Assembly: GCA_964555675.1 (NCBI GenBank)
Contig: CAZKTU010000001.1
Span: 165,620 to 229,619, forward strand
From: CAIWXH01 sp964555675
GTDB taxonomy: Bacteria; Chloroflexota; Chloroflexia; Chloroflexales; Chloroflexaceae
Length of the DNA: 64,000 nucleotides
Reading direction: 5' to 3'
How positions within the stretch are numbered: position 1 is the stretch's first letter; every line of letters starts with the position of its first letter. The position numbers and the translations under genes are program-made. Below the pieces are notes generated by a model, which saw only the letters and a list, made by a program, of their open reading frames with translations, made no database searches and was not told where the DNA came from. Below are positions 8,386 through 16,163 of the stretch, piece by piece.

Positions 8386-9699
8386 TTAATTTAATGTTTC
8401 ATCAAAAATAATATAAGGATTTTTACACACTTCTAGTATATTATTATCTAGTAATGTTTCATCTGATACCTTAAATTTTTTAATAAATATAGTATCATTT
8501 TCAAATATATAATTAATAAAATTATTAACAGTTTTATCTTTTAACTCGGGTACTGTTGACGGAATGAATGTTCTAGAAAATATATTTCTTAACATATTTG
8601 ATTGCCCAAAAAACCATATATCAAATAGTTCATATATATTATTATAATTATCTGATAATACTAATGGATTACCTATTGTAGACATTAATAAAAATAAATC
8701 ATAATATGGGCTAAATTCGTTAGAAGGTCCTATTTTATTAGTAGTATATTTTACAGGGTGAAAAAATTCACCCTTATATATTCCTTCCCTTCCTATCTTA
8801 TATTCATCAAGCCATATAAACGATACCGCCCAATCTGTTATTTTGGGAATATATTTCAATTTAGAAGTTTCAAATTTAACTCTTCTATTATTACCAAAAT
8901 TTATTATTATATATTTATAATCTGTTACTTTAGCATATTTTATTTCAGAGTTAGTTAAATCTGAATTACACCTAATAGGTAACGTAGCATTCTCAATTTT
9001 TTGAAGTAGAATATTTTCAGATTTAATATCATTATGATTCATTTTAATTAAACTCATTAATAACAATGAATGTAATATACACATAATACAAAATAATATA
9101 TTATATTCTTTAAAAAGAATATCGTCTTTTGAATTTTCAAAAAAATCCATATCCGTTCTTGGAAAGAAATATTTTAAGTCTCTTTTTTTAGGAGAAGAAT
9201 AATTATATAATATATTTATATCTCCTTCAAATTTAGGTATGATATTTAAAATTTTGCTTTCACAATTTGCAATACTATATGTACAGAAAAAATTAATAGA
9301 CATTCCATTAATATAAAATGTAGACATAATATTCGACATTACATATTCTGTTAATAATGAATGATATATAAGAGCTATTTTTTCCTCGTCGTCGCTATAT
9401 TCAAGGGAATTATTGACATTCTTTGAATTTTTAAATTTAACAGAAAAAAAAATATTTATATTTTTTTCATCATTTTCCGTACTTTGTTTAATAACATATT
9501 CAAATTCATTAGAATCTTTAAGTTTTAATTTATATATTTGACCACTTCCTCCTTTTCCTATAGGTCTTGAAGCTATAGTATTTATAATCGAAGAACAGTA
9601 TTCTCCATTCTTCTCAAACATAGAATTTAATTTTGATTTATATTCAACTAACCAATCATATGCATCGATTATTGTTAAATTTAAACAAGAAAACTCCAT
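8386..9699 (-). CDS. Serine/threonine protein kinase-like protein
   Basis: 437 residues. A glycine-rich loop IGKGGSGQIYKL (about 47-58) and VIKQ Lys71 form the N-lobe. The catalytic loop HNDIKSENILL (about 222) carries the Asp and Asn of protein kinases. The metal-binding DFG is replaced by ITDWA (about 287). A helical C-terminal lobe extends to about 430. The conserved NDIK-x-EN loop makes activity plausible, and the DWA in place of DFG is seen in other NCLDV kinases. Probably a virion or regulatory kinase; substrate unknown. Divergent from the gene at 9758. Confidence 0.8.
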   Translation of the reverse strand: MEFSCLNLTIIDAYDWLVEYKSKLNSMFEKNGEYCSSIINTIASRPIGKGGSGQIYKLKLKDSNEFEYVIKQSTENDEKNINIFFSVKFKNSKNVNNSLEYSDDEEKIALIYHSLLTEYVMSNIMSTFYINGMSINFFCTYSIANCESKILNIIPKFEGDINILYNYSSPKKRDLKYFFPRTDMDFFENSKDDILFKEYNILFCIMCILHSLLLMSLIKMNHNDIKSENILLQKIENATLPIRCNSDLTNSEIKYAKVTDYKYIIINFGNNRRVKFETSKLKYIPKITDWAVSFIWLDEYKIGREGIYKGEFFHPVKYTTNKIGPSNEFSPYYDLFLLMSTIGNPLVLSDNYNNIYELFDIWFFGQSNMLRNIFSRTFIPSTVPELKDKTVNNFINYIFENDTIFIKKFKVSDETLLDNNILEVCKNPYIIFDETLN

Positions 9700-9722
9700 T
9701 ATTTACTAATATGAAATTGATA

Positions 9723-9755
9723 TTTATTAATTAAATTAAAATTATTTTAATTAAT
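9723..9755. repeat. Inverted repeat in divergent spacer
   Basis: TTATTAATTAAA and its reverse complement TTTAATTAATAA flank about ten bases, directly before the start codon of the gene at 9758. Probably part of its promoter region. Confidence 0.45.
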
Positions 9756-9757
9756 AA

Positions 9758-10174
9758 ATGAGTTATGTTACGACAATATATCCTGGATATTCATCTACTG
9801 TAAGAGATACTTATCTTTCTGAAAAAAATATGATTTTTTTAAAAGATAAGATTCGCAGAGAATTATCTATAGATTTTAAACAACAAGTTATAATAGAAGA
9901 TCAATTATTATCTCAAGTAATGCATCAAATACTTTCAGAAAGATTAGAACCTGTACCGTTAATGAATAGAAGGGTTATTATGACATTAGTTAATATGGTA
10001 AAAACCGACCAGATAGAAGTTAATAAACATTTAAAATGGGAAGAAGGATATACTTATTCACAATTACTTTATGACCCTGTAAGTAAAAAAGGTATTGATA
10101 CTACTGCTATTAAATTATCAAATAGATTAGGAAAATCAAGAATAAGAAGTTCTAATACTTATTATTTTACATAA
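9758..10174 (+). CDS. Small conserved-looking NCLDV protein, possible minor capsid or virion protein
   Basis: 138 residues. Helical middle LSEKNMIFLKDKIRRELS...QVIIEDQLLSQVM (split, residues 20-55), then LEPVPLMNRRVIMTLVNMV and a Tyr/Ser-rich tail. The arrangement 'sticky N-terminus, helix, LE-x-(V/I)P-x-MN-x-RV, strand' resembles a short family I have seen in marseillevirus- and mimivirus-like genomes, but I cannot name it. No membrane segment. It ends convergently at the palindrome 10191-10205. Confidence 0.6.
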   Translation: MSYVTTIYPGYSSTVRDTYLSEKNMIFLKDKIRRELSIDFKQQVIIEDQLLSQVMHQILSERLEPVPLMNRRVIMTLVNMVKTDQIEVNKHLKWEEGYTYSQLLYDPVSKKGIDTTAIKLSNRLGKSRIRSSNTYYFT

Positions 10175-10190
10175 AAATATTGTATATTCT

Positions 10191-10205
10191 TTACTCATTG
10201 AGTAA
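10191..10205. terminator. Palindromic terminator, convergent pair
   Basis: TTACTCATTGAGTAA between stops at 10174 (plus) and 10215 (minus). Confidence 0.75.
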
Positions 10206-10214
10206 TAATATTAT

Positions 10215-10580
10215 TTATTTTTTAATAAGCAAAGATATAGCAGGGTATGTCAGTGGCATAAAAGTTTCATACTTATTAAGATAGAATATAGCTTTAAACT
10301 TTCTTTCTGAAGTAAAATATTTCAACGAGATAAAACAATATTTACCAATGTTATTATCTATGTTATTATCTATATCTTGAAGAATATGATAAATTCTATT
10401 ATCTTTTTGAAAATATTTTAAAATATGAGAATATTTTAATTTCAGTTTTTCAAATAATTCTTCATTAAATTGTTCTTCTATACAATCATAATCTATACAA
10501 ATATAATTGCATATAGAATTTATTTTATTATTTTCACATTCTTCAATTCTATTATTCGTCGTATTTTCATTTCGAATCAT
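10215..10580 (-). CDS. Hypothetical protein
   Basis: 121 residues, Asn/Ile-rich, with two Cys near the N-terminus and a hydrophobic C-terminal end (TYPAISLLI). No motif recognised. Supported as a gene by a full-length open frame bounded by a 3' palindrome and a divergent spacer of 63 bases. Confidence 0.55.
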   Translation of the reverse strand: MIRNENTTNNRIEECENNKINSICNYICIDYDCIEEQFNEELFEKLKLKYSHILKYFQKDNRIYHILQDIDNNIDNNIGKYCFISLKYFTSERKFKAIFYLNKYETFMPLTYPAISLLIKK

Positions 10581-10643
10581 TTCAAAAAAAATTTGTTTAA
10601 TCTTAAAAAGGAATTTTTTTTAATTTTCATAAATTAAAAATAA

Positions 10644-10943
10644 ATGAATGTTTCTATATCAAATTCATCTCAAACTTTCCAATTAAATTGGAAAGAAGCA
10701 TCAATAATCGATAATTTAATTATGAACAAAGAGTATACTATATTTTTACTTGAATATCAAACATCGATAATAAAATATTTAATTAAAAGGAAATTTAGAA
10801 AAGTTACCATTTTGAAAATTAATGAAAATGATAATGATACTTATACAAAAAGCATAACATATCCATTTGAATATATAACCGTAAATACGAAAGCAGAAGC
10901 AGAAGCAATTTTAAATAATTGTGATATTAAAATTAAATTTTAA
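10644..10943 (+). CDS. Hypothetical protein, upstream partner of kinase gene
   Basis: 99 residues, alternating strand and helix, no recognised domain. Its stop codon lies only 9 bases before the ATG of the kinase gene and no palindrome intervenes, so the two genes are probably read from one transcript or the kinase promoter lies inside this gene. Confidence 0.55.
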   Translation: MNVSISNSSQTFQLNWKEASIIDNLIMNKEYTIFLLEYQTSIIKYLIKRKFRKVTILKINENDNDTYTKSITYPFEYITVNTKAEAEAILNNCDIKIKF

Positions 10944-10952
10944 AGATAATAA

Positions 10953-12248
10953 ATGAGTTATTATAACTATGCAAAAAAATTTAATGATAGCATTTGTAAA
11001 AATGATATAAATTCGCCGATATCACATATAATATTTATACCTTATGACGACTATGATATATTATGTGAAACCGAAGTAGATGAATATTGCAGAATATCAT
11101 GGTGTTTTGATATATTTAAATTAAGAGACCAATTTTATAATTATAATAATTATATAAATCCTTATACTAATGAACCATTTAATAAATTTGAAATAAAATA
11201 TATATTTTCTAAGTTTGAAGAATTTAATAATTATCTTATATCTACATTTGAAATTTATGATTTTAGCAAACATATATCATTTAATGATTTTGAAAAAATA
11301 ACATCAAAAAATTATAATTCACAAACGGGTGAATTAAAAGGTATAGATTCTAAAGATTTTCAAATATTGGAAAAATTAGGAGAAGGATCTTTCGGTTTGG
11401 TTAATAAGGCATTATTTAAAAATAATGGTAAAATTTATGCATTAAAACTTGTAAGTAATTTTTCATATATTGAAAATGAAGTAAACATTTATATGAAGAT
11501 AGGTTGTGGTATATATACTAAAACTTGCCATCCTAATATAATGAAATGTTATGGTTGGTTTAAATCTATAGGTGGAATATATGCATTAATCTTAGAATAT
11601 ATAGATGGTATAGATTTTAATTCATTACTTAATATAGAGAAAAAAGAATATCAGAAAATATATAACAATTCAGACAATTATTTAACTAAAAAATATTTAT
11701 ACTATTTTTTACAAATAGTAGACACTGTTAATTGGTTACATTCTGCGGGAGTAACACATTTAGATATTAAACCTCAAAATATTATGATACAATTAAATAA
11801 TAATTTATCATCAGACTCAATATTTAATTATTGGAAAAATGATAGAATAGTCCTTTTTGATTTTGGATTATCAATAGATAAAACAGAAAATATTAGAAAA
11901 ATGTCAGGTACTCCGAAGTATATTTCTAAAGAGATCGCTACTAATATTTTAAAACCGGATATTTTAGATGAAAATAATAAAATTATTTTAGATAATGTAA
12001 TACCTTATAACTATAAAACTGATATATGGGCATTAGGTGTGCTTTTATATGTATTATTAAATGAAAATCATATTTCCCCATTTGATGGTGATTCTACTAA
12101 ATCAATATCTAAACAAATAATAGAATTAAATTATGATAAAACAATAATTCCAAAACGATACATATCTATTATCGAAGATTTTTTTGAAGATCCTGATAAA
12201 AGAATAGTTTTGAGAGATGTATATTTTCTTATTAAAAATATAAGATAA
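10953..12248 (+). CDS. Serine/threonine protein kinase with N-terminal NPYT-type domain
   Basis: 431 residues. The first 125 residues hold a separate domain with the signature CFDIFKL...NPYTNEPFNKFEI, a motif seen in several NCLDV proteins and again in the gene at 40739. The kinase domain is canonical: LGEGSFGLV (about 140), ALKL Lys, Glu in the C-helix, HLDIKPQNIM (about 268), FDFGLS (about 303), SGTPKYISKE activation segment end, and DIWALGVLLY. All catalytic residues are present, so it is expected to be active. Target unknown. Terminates at the palindrome 12249-12265. Confidence 0.9.
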   Translation: MSYYNYAKKFNDSICKNDINSPISHIIFIPYDDYDILCETEVDEYCRISWCFDIFKLRDQFYNYNNYINPYTNEPFNKFEIKYIFSKFEEFNNYLISTFEIYDFSKHISFNDFEKITSKNYNSQTGELKGIDSKDFQILEKLGEGSFGLVNKALFKNNGKIYALKLVSNFSYIENEVNIYMKIGCGIYTKTCHPNIMKCYGWFKSIGGIYALILEYIDGIDFNSLLNIEKKEYQKIYNNSDNYLTKKYLYYFLQIVDTVNWLHSAGVTHLDIKPQNIMIQLNNNLSSDSIFNYWKNDRIVLFDFGLSIDKTENIRKMSGTPKYISKEIATNILKPDILDENNKIILDNVIPYNYKTDIWALGVLLYVLLNENHISPFDGDSTKSISKQIIELNYDKTIIPKRYISIIEDFFEDPDKRIVLRDVYFLIKNIR

Positions 12249-12265
12249 TTACTCAAAGAGTAATT
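12249..12265. terminator. Palindromic terminator, convergent pair
   Basis: ATTACTCAAAGAGTAAT, a copy with an AAA loop, begins directly after the kinase stop codon and lies 34 bases before the minus-strand stop at 12299. Confidence 0.7.
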
Positions 12266-12298
12266 TAAATTTTTTAGAATATAACACCGTTTTATTAT

Positions 12299-12589
12299 TT
12301 ATTTCAAATATTCTTTTAGATCATTAAAAAAATCCTCTTCAAATATATAAAATTCAAAAAACATATCATTTTTTAAAAAAGAAATAGTATTCAATGTATT
12401 ATTTAAATTTATAATCCACCCTGCATTTCTTAAACTTGTATAAGTTTCTTTACTTGTAGGTGGATATGAAATATTATATTCTCGTTCACCATCTATCTCA
12501 CGATCAAATAATACACCATCTATATACATAGGCAAATTTGGAATAACGGTAGCATCATTATTAAACCAAAAAGAACAAATTTCACTCAT
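12299..12589 (-). CDS. Hypothetical protein
   Basis: 96 residues, acidic, predicted alpha/beta by eye (repeated aromatic-rich strands, C-terminal helix FFNDLKEYLK). No family recognised. It lies between the kinase and the nuclease-like gene, with its own start just downstream of the palindrome at 12592. Confidence 0.55.
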   Translation of the reverse strand: MSEICSFWFNNDATVIPNLPMYIDGVLFDREIDGEREYNISYPPTSKETYTSLRNAGWIINLNNTLNTISFLKNDMFFEFYIFEEDFFNDLKEYLK

Positions 12590-12591
12590 TT

Positions 12592-12606
12592 ATTACTCAG
12601 CGAGTA
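12592..12606. terminator. Palindromic terminator of nuclease-like gene
   Basis: ATTACTCAGCGAGTA, an asymmetric copy with AGC in the loop, nine bases after the stop of the minus-strand gene at 12615. Confidence 0.68.
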
Positions 12607-12614
12607 TCTTTAAA

Positions 12615-14306
12615 TTATTTTTCTAAAGTTTCAAATATCATACATTCTTGAATTATATCATCCATCTCTTCTAATATATCATCTTCTACATTAATATTTT
12701 CTTTGATTGTATTATTACTTTCTTTGATCGTATTATCAAATTTAATTTCTTGTACTCTTTTACCTTTATCATTATAAATCCATATAACAAAATTAATCAT
12801 GTTACCTATTTGTGTATATCTATTCATATTAAATTCATATTTAACATTAAATGTATATTCTGATTTAACTTCGATCGTCAGATCTTTTGATTTGACATAG
12901 ATATCAGGATGATATCTTCTTGGTTTATCATAAAAATATATTAATGATGGAATACCTTCAACAACAATATCATCTTCTGTAATACCTTCTTTTACTAAAT
13001 CATTAATTGCAAACTTTTCATAACCTCTAATAAATATTTCTTTTCCAGAATCAAATATATAAGATTTTAAAGCATATCCTGATGCTACAGCTTTTTTTCT
13101 TACCTCAGGTAATGTTAAATTATGCACACCTCCGTGATTTCTAATATTTGTTTCTTTTGCTTTTATTTGAGCTTTATCTCTGATTTCTTTTACTTGCATA
13201 TTATGCATTACATTATATTTTTTTAATAATGTTTCTCTGATTTTTTCTTTAATATCATTTAATTCAAAAACAGATCTTACACCATATTTTTTTATACATG
13301 CTTCTATCTTATTATTAGTTGCGCAATTTTTACAAAATGGATAACTATTAAATGTATGCCATGTTTTATAATCCTCATTGCCACATTTGCAAATAAATTT
13401 TAATTTACTGATATAATTATTCTGATATTCAGATTTATCTGAAATAATTTGACAATTATTATTATTTGCAAATAATAGAATATCATTCCATTCAGCTTTT
13501 CTAGATGATCGAGAACAATTTAAACACCCTGAAACATTATTTAATAAACCAGAATATGTAATATCTTTAATTTGACCGCAATGGCAAATATATTGCAATT
13601 TTGATTTATTATTAATATAATTAGTTGATACTAAGGTTAATCCCTTCTCTTCAAATGTTTTTCTTACACTGCTAATATCATTTTTCTGATAATTATTATA
13701 ACATTCCATACAACCTGAATTATAATCTGTAATATTTTTATCAATTATACCAAATGAATGTTCTGATTTAATCTGAATATGACCTGATGGGTATTCTACT
13801 AAAAAATCAGTTTTACTATGTGATTTTTCTTTGGGTTGTCGTGATAACATACTCCATCCGTATTCTTTTAACTCTTTCATTAAAGTTTTATAGTAATAAT
13901 CGTTTGCTAATTTCTCTTCATAATAATATTCTATATTTGTAAATAATAATTTTTCTCCGCAATAATAATAAAATTTATTAATCAATTCATCTTTACTACC
14001 ATTAATATATTCATCTAAAAGAATATCTTTTCTATCTTTTATTGATGTTTTTGATACTTTAGCAGAGCATTTTGAACAACATAAAATATTTTCATCGCGT
14101 TTCTTTTTTGTTACTTGAGATTCTGCTCTAACTTCAACATCTTTCTTACAAACAGCGCATTCAAATATACATTTTGTTGTTAAACTATATACAACTTCGG
14201 AACTATCTTCAAATCTATTACCATCACTATCACACAATACCCAACATTTAAATTTTGATTGTTTATTAGTAAAATAATTTGTAAAATCTGAATATGATTT
14301 AAACAT
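12615..14306 (-). CDS. Zinc-ribbon endonuclease-like protein with two PD-(D/E)XK-like cores
   Basis: 563 residues. Several CxxC pairs form zinc-ribbon units (about 51-96, 230-260, 305-330). A basic region with 'KKYGVRSVFELNDIKEKI' type units (about 340-410) resembles the KYGV repeats of phage and giant-virus homing-type nucleases. The C-terminus has HPDIYV followed by TIEVKSEYTF (about 470-485), a D...ExK nuclease core. An N-terminal TDFLVEY...HIQIKSEHSF (about 166-187) repeats the same pattern with Gln in place of Glu. Likely a DNA endonuclease of mobile or competitive character; specificity unknown. No sign that it interrupts another gene. Confidence 0.65.
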   Translation of the reverse strand: MFKSYSDFTNYFTNKQSKFKCWVLCDSDGNRFEDSSEVVYSLTTKCIFECAVCKKDVEVRAESQVTKKKRDENILCCSKCSAKVSKTSIKDRKDILLDEYINGSKDELINKFYYYCGEKLLFTNIEYYYEEKLANDYYYKTLMKELKEYGWSMLSRQPKEKSHSKTDFLVEYPSGHIQIKSEHSFGIIDKNITDYNSGCMECYNNYQKNDISSVRKTFEEKGLTLVSTNYINNKSKLQYICHCGQIKDITYSGLLNNVSGCLNCSRSSRKAEWNDILLFANNNNCQIISDKSEYQNNYISKLKFICKCGNEDYKTWHTFNSYPFCKNCATNNKIEACIKKYGVRSVFELNDIKEKIRETLLKKYNVMHNMQVKEIRDKAQIKAKETNIRNHGGVHNLTLPEVRKKAVASGYALKSYIFDSGKEIFIRGYEKFAINDLVKEGITEDDIVVEGIPSLIYFYDKPRRYHPDIYVKSKDLTIEVKSEYTFNVKYEFNMNRYTQIGNMINFVIWIYNDKGKRVQEIKFDNTIKESNNTIKENINVEDDILEEMDDIIQECMIFETLEK

Positions 14307-14350
14307 TTTTTTTTTGATTATTAAGTTTTTTTTAGAAAAACTGTGAAATT

Positions 14351-14367
14351 ATATTTTTCATTTTTTA
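14351..14367 (-). promoter_or_regulatory. Early-promoter-like element of nuclease-like gene
   Basis: The minus strand reads TAAAAAATGAAAAATAT, about 45-60 bases before the start at 14306. It overlaps the capsid gene terminator on the same strand, showing how tightly signals are packed. Confidence 0.5.
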
Positions 14368-14381
14368 CTCGTTGAGTAAAA
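14363..14381. terminator. Palindromic terminator of major capsid protein gene
   Basis: TTTTACTCGTTGAGTAAAA, 27 bases beyond the capsid stop codon. Confidence 0.72.
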
Positions 14382-14407
14382 ATTTTAATAATTTTGCTAG
14401 GGATTTC

Positions 14408-15916
14408 TTAGAGCGAAGGATGGCCGAATGATCCGTTAGCGTACCGACCAATATTCCAATTCATGACGAATGCAATATGATTCCACTTTTGAGGGTAGTT
14501 GACGAGAGCACCACCAGAAGCGATTCTAATAGCGTTACCACTTCCAGTAAGAGCAGCAGTGGTTGAAGAAGCAGCCTTAGCTTCATCAGATGCATCATAA
14601 ACAAGTGAAACGTTTGCAAGCTTGCTGAAATTGGTAGATCCCATAGGATCAAGAGACCAAGTCTTCAAACTGTATGAGATAAGATTGTATCCAGTCTGAT
14701 CAGGGGCATTATCACTGAAATAGTATGGTGAAGTCCATGCGAAATAATCGGAACCCATAGAATATCTTACAGTGTTTTCGTAATGGAGATGTACAGCACT
14801 GAAAGGATTGAAAGATCCAGCGGAGGGAACACTTGTAGTTGGTGTACCAATTGTAGCAATGTTAGAGAGAGCACTATAAGTGGTATAGTTACTTCCTTCA
14901 CGACCATATGAAGAATTGAAGCTATTAAGAGAGCAATTTTCGGCAAGGAAGAAGATTGCAATGATAGCATGTGAGAAACGAATATCGAAACTGGTACGGG
15001 AATTGATATCCTTGAAAGGAGAGATAGACGCAGTCTGAACCTGATGAATAAGAACATCACGAGGTGCATCACCAAGCTTCATTCTTTCATCATTGTGAAG
15101 AACAACATAATGAGCATATGTCTGAGGATCAACGAGGGTGGGCTTTTCAGTTCCAGGAGTAGAAGCATTAGTCCAAACAACGACATCGTTTACGGTGGGA
15201 GAAGCGGCAGCACCAACGCCAGGGTAAACAACAACAAGCTGTTCAAGAGGTCTGAACTGATAGTTAATCTTAACTTCGTTGAAAGGAAGAGCAGCTACTG
15301 GAAGAGCAACTCCAGAATCTTCAGAGAACCAGAAAGGAAGAGGAAGATCACGATATGATCCATCTCCTACGGCTTCATTACGCTTATTAATAAGATCGGT
15401 GTTATCTCTATTACCAGCAAGCTTAGTCATCGAGTCTACAGAACCAATCATATTATCATAAACCTGTTGCTTTCCAGGAAGGATCTTAAACTGACGATAG
15501 CAATCCATGAAATAATTATCAAATTCTTCAACCATTAATTCGTTGAAAGTAATTTGGACCTTAAGAATAAGATTGTGCATAAGATTATGAGTCCATGCAA
15601 CACCCGCATCAGTGTTCCAACCAGTAGCGTGAGCTCTAAGACCCATAAGAGGAATCTTAGCACGGAACCAGCAGTGTAAAACGTAATCTGCACCTCTGTT
15701 AAGAGCAGCAGCTACGTTATTTGCACCGAAATTGGGGGTACCAGAAACGTGGCGAAGGGAAACTGGAATGAAAGAGAACCAGTTAACCTTTTGAATACTA
15801 GAGATGAAAACGGTAACAGCGTGAGGGCCTCCGTACATTAATGACTCGATATGGTCATAAGTTGCAATATCAATAAAAGCAGTTTGAGGTGCAGTATTTG
15901 TTAATGAAGTCGACAT
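14408..15916 (-). CDS. Major capsid protein (double jelly-roll)
   Basis: 502 residues, usual for NCLDV capsid proteins. The N-terminus, with FIDIATYDHIESLMYGGP, then WFSFIPVSLRH and a FRAKIP segment (residues 14-95), matches the iridovirus/ascovirus/marseillevirus pattern more than the mimivirus one. The C-terminal half carries the NSSYGREGSNYTTYS and FSRTSFDIRF-like strands of the second jelly roll and ends in WNIGRYANGSFGH. The capsomer is a trimer of this protein. The gene is clearly richer in G and C than its neighbours, as expected for a highly expressed structural gene. It is divergent to the DNA polymerase gene. Confidence 0.95.
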   Translation of the reverse strand: MSTSLTNTAPQTAFIDIATYDHIESLMYGGPHAVTVFISSIQKVNWFSFIPVSLRHVSGTPNFGANNVAAALNRGADYVLHCWFRAKIPLMGLRAHATGWNTDAGVAWTHNLMHNLILKVQITFNELMVEEFDNYFMDCYRQFKILPGKQQVYDNMIGSVDSMTKLAGNRDNTDLINKRNEAVGDGSYRDLPLPFWFSEDSGVALPVAALPFNEVKINYQFRPLEQLVVVYPGVGAAASPTVNDVVVWTNASTPGTEKPTLVDPQTYAHYVVLHNDERMKLGDAPRDVLIHQVQTASISPFKDINSRTSFDIRFSHAIIAIFFLAENCSLNSFNSSYGREGSNYTTYSALSNIATIGTPTTSVPSAGSFNPFSAVHLHYENTVRYSMGSDYFAWTSPYYFSDNAPDQTGYNLISYSLKTWSLDPMGSTNFSKLANVSLVYDASDEAKAASSTTAALTGSGNAIRIASGGALVNYPQKWNHIAFVMNWNIGRYANGSFGHPSL

Positions 15917-16052
15917 TTTTATTTAGGTAAAATAAAAAAAATAAATAAAAAAATGAAAATTTACTTAAAAAATATTTTTCCATAAATAGCAAAAATATAG
16001 TAATATTTTCGCTGGATAAAACAAACATATTTTTTTTAAGTAATCTAGGGCC

Positions 16053-16094
16053 GATATTTATCTATACAAATCAAAATTTGTATAGATAAATATC
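16053..16094. promoter_or_regulatory. 19-bp perfect inverted repeat in the capsid/polymerase divergent spacer
   Basis: Arms 16053-16071 and 16076-16094 are exact reverse complements around the four-base loop CAAA. The spacer (15917-16163) is otherwise A/T tracts, with a minus-reading AAAAATATTTTT near 15970. The repeat differs in sequence and length from the terminator palindromes and lies upstream of both genes, so it may be a shared regulatory site or a replication-related element. Confidence 0.55.
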
Positions 16095-16163
16095 ATATCA
16101 TTCTTTCAAACAATAAAAATAAAAATAAAATAATTTTAAATTCGAAAAAATTCAAATTTAAAA

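Noticed and set aside
14408..15916. Assignment to a mimivirus-type virus
   Set aside because: The capsid N-terminus resembles the iridovirus/marseillevirus type, the AAAATTGA early motif is not the prominent upstream element, and the 3' palindromes are sequence-conserved.
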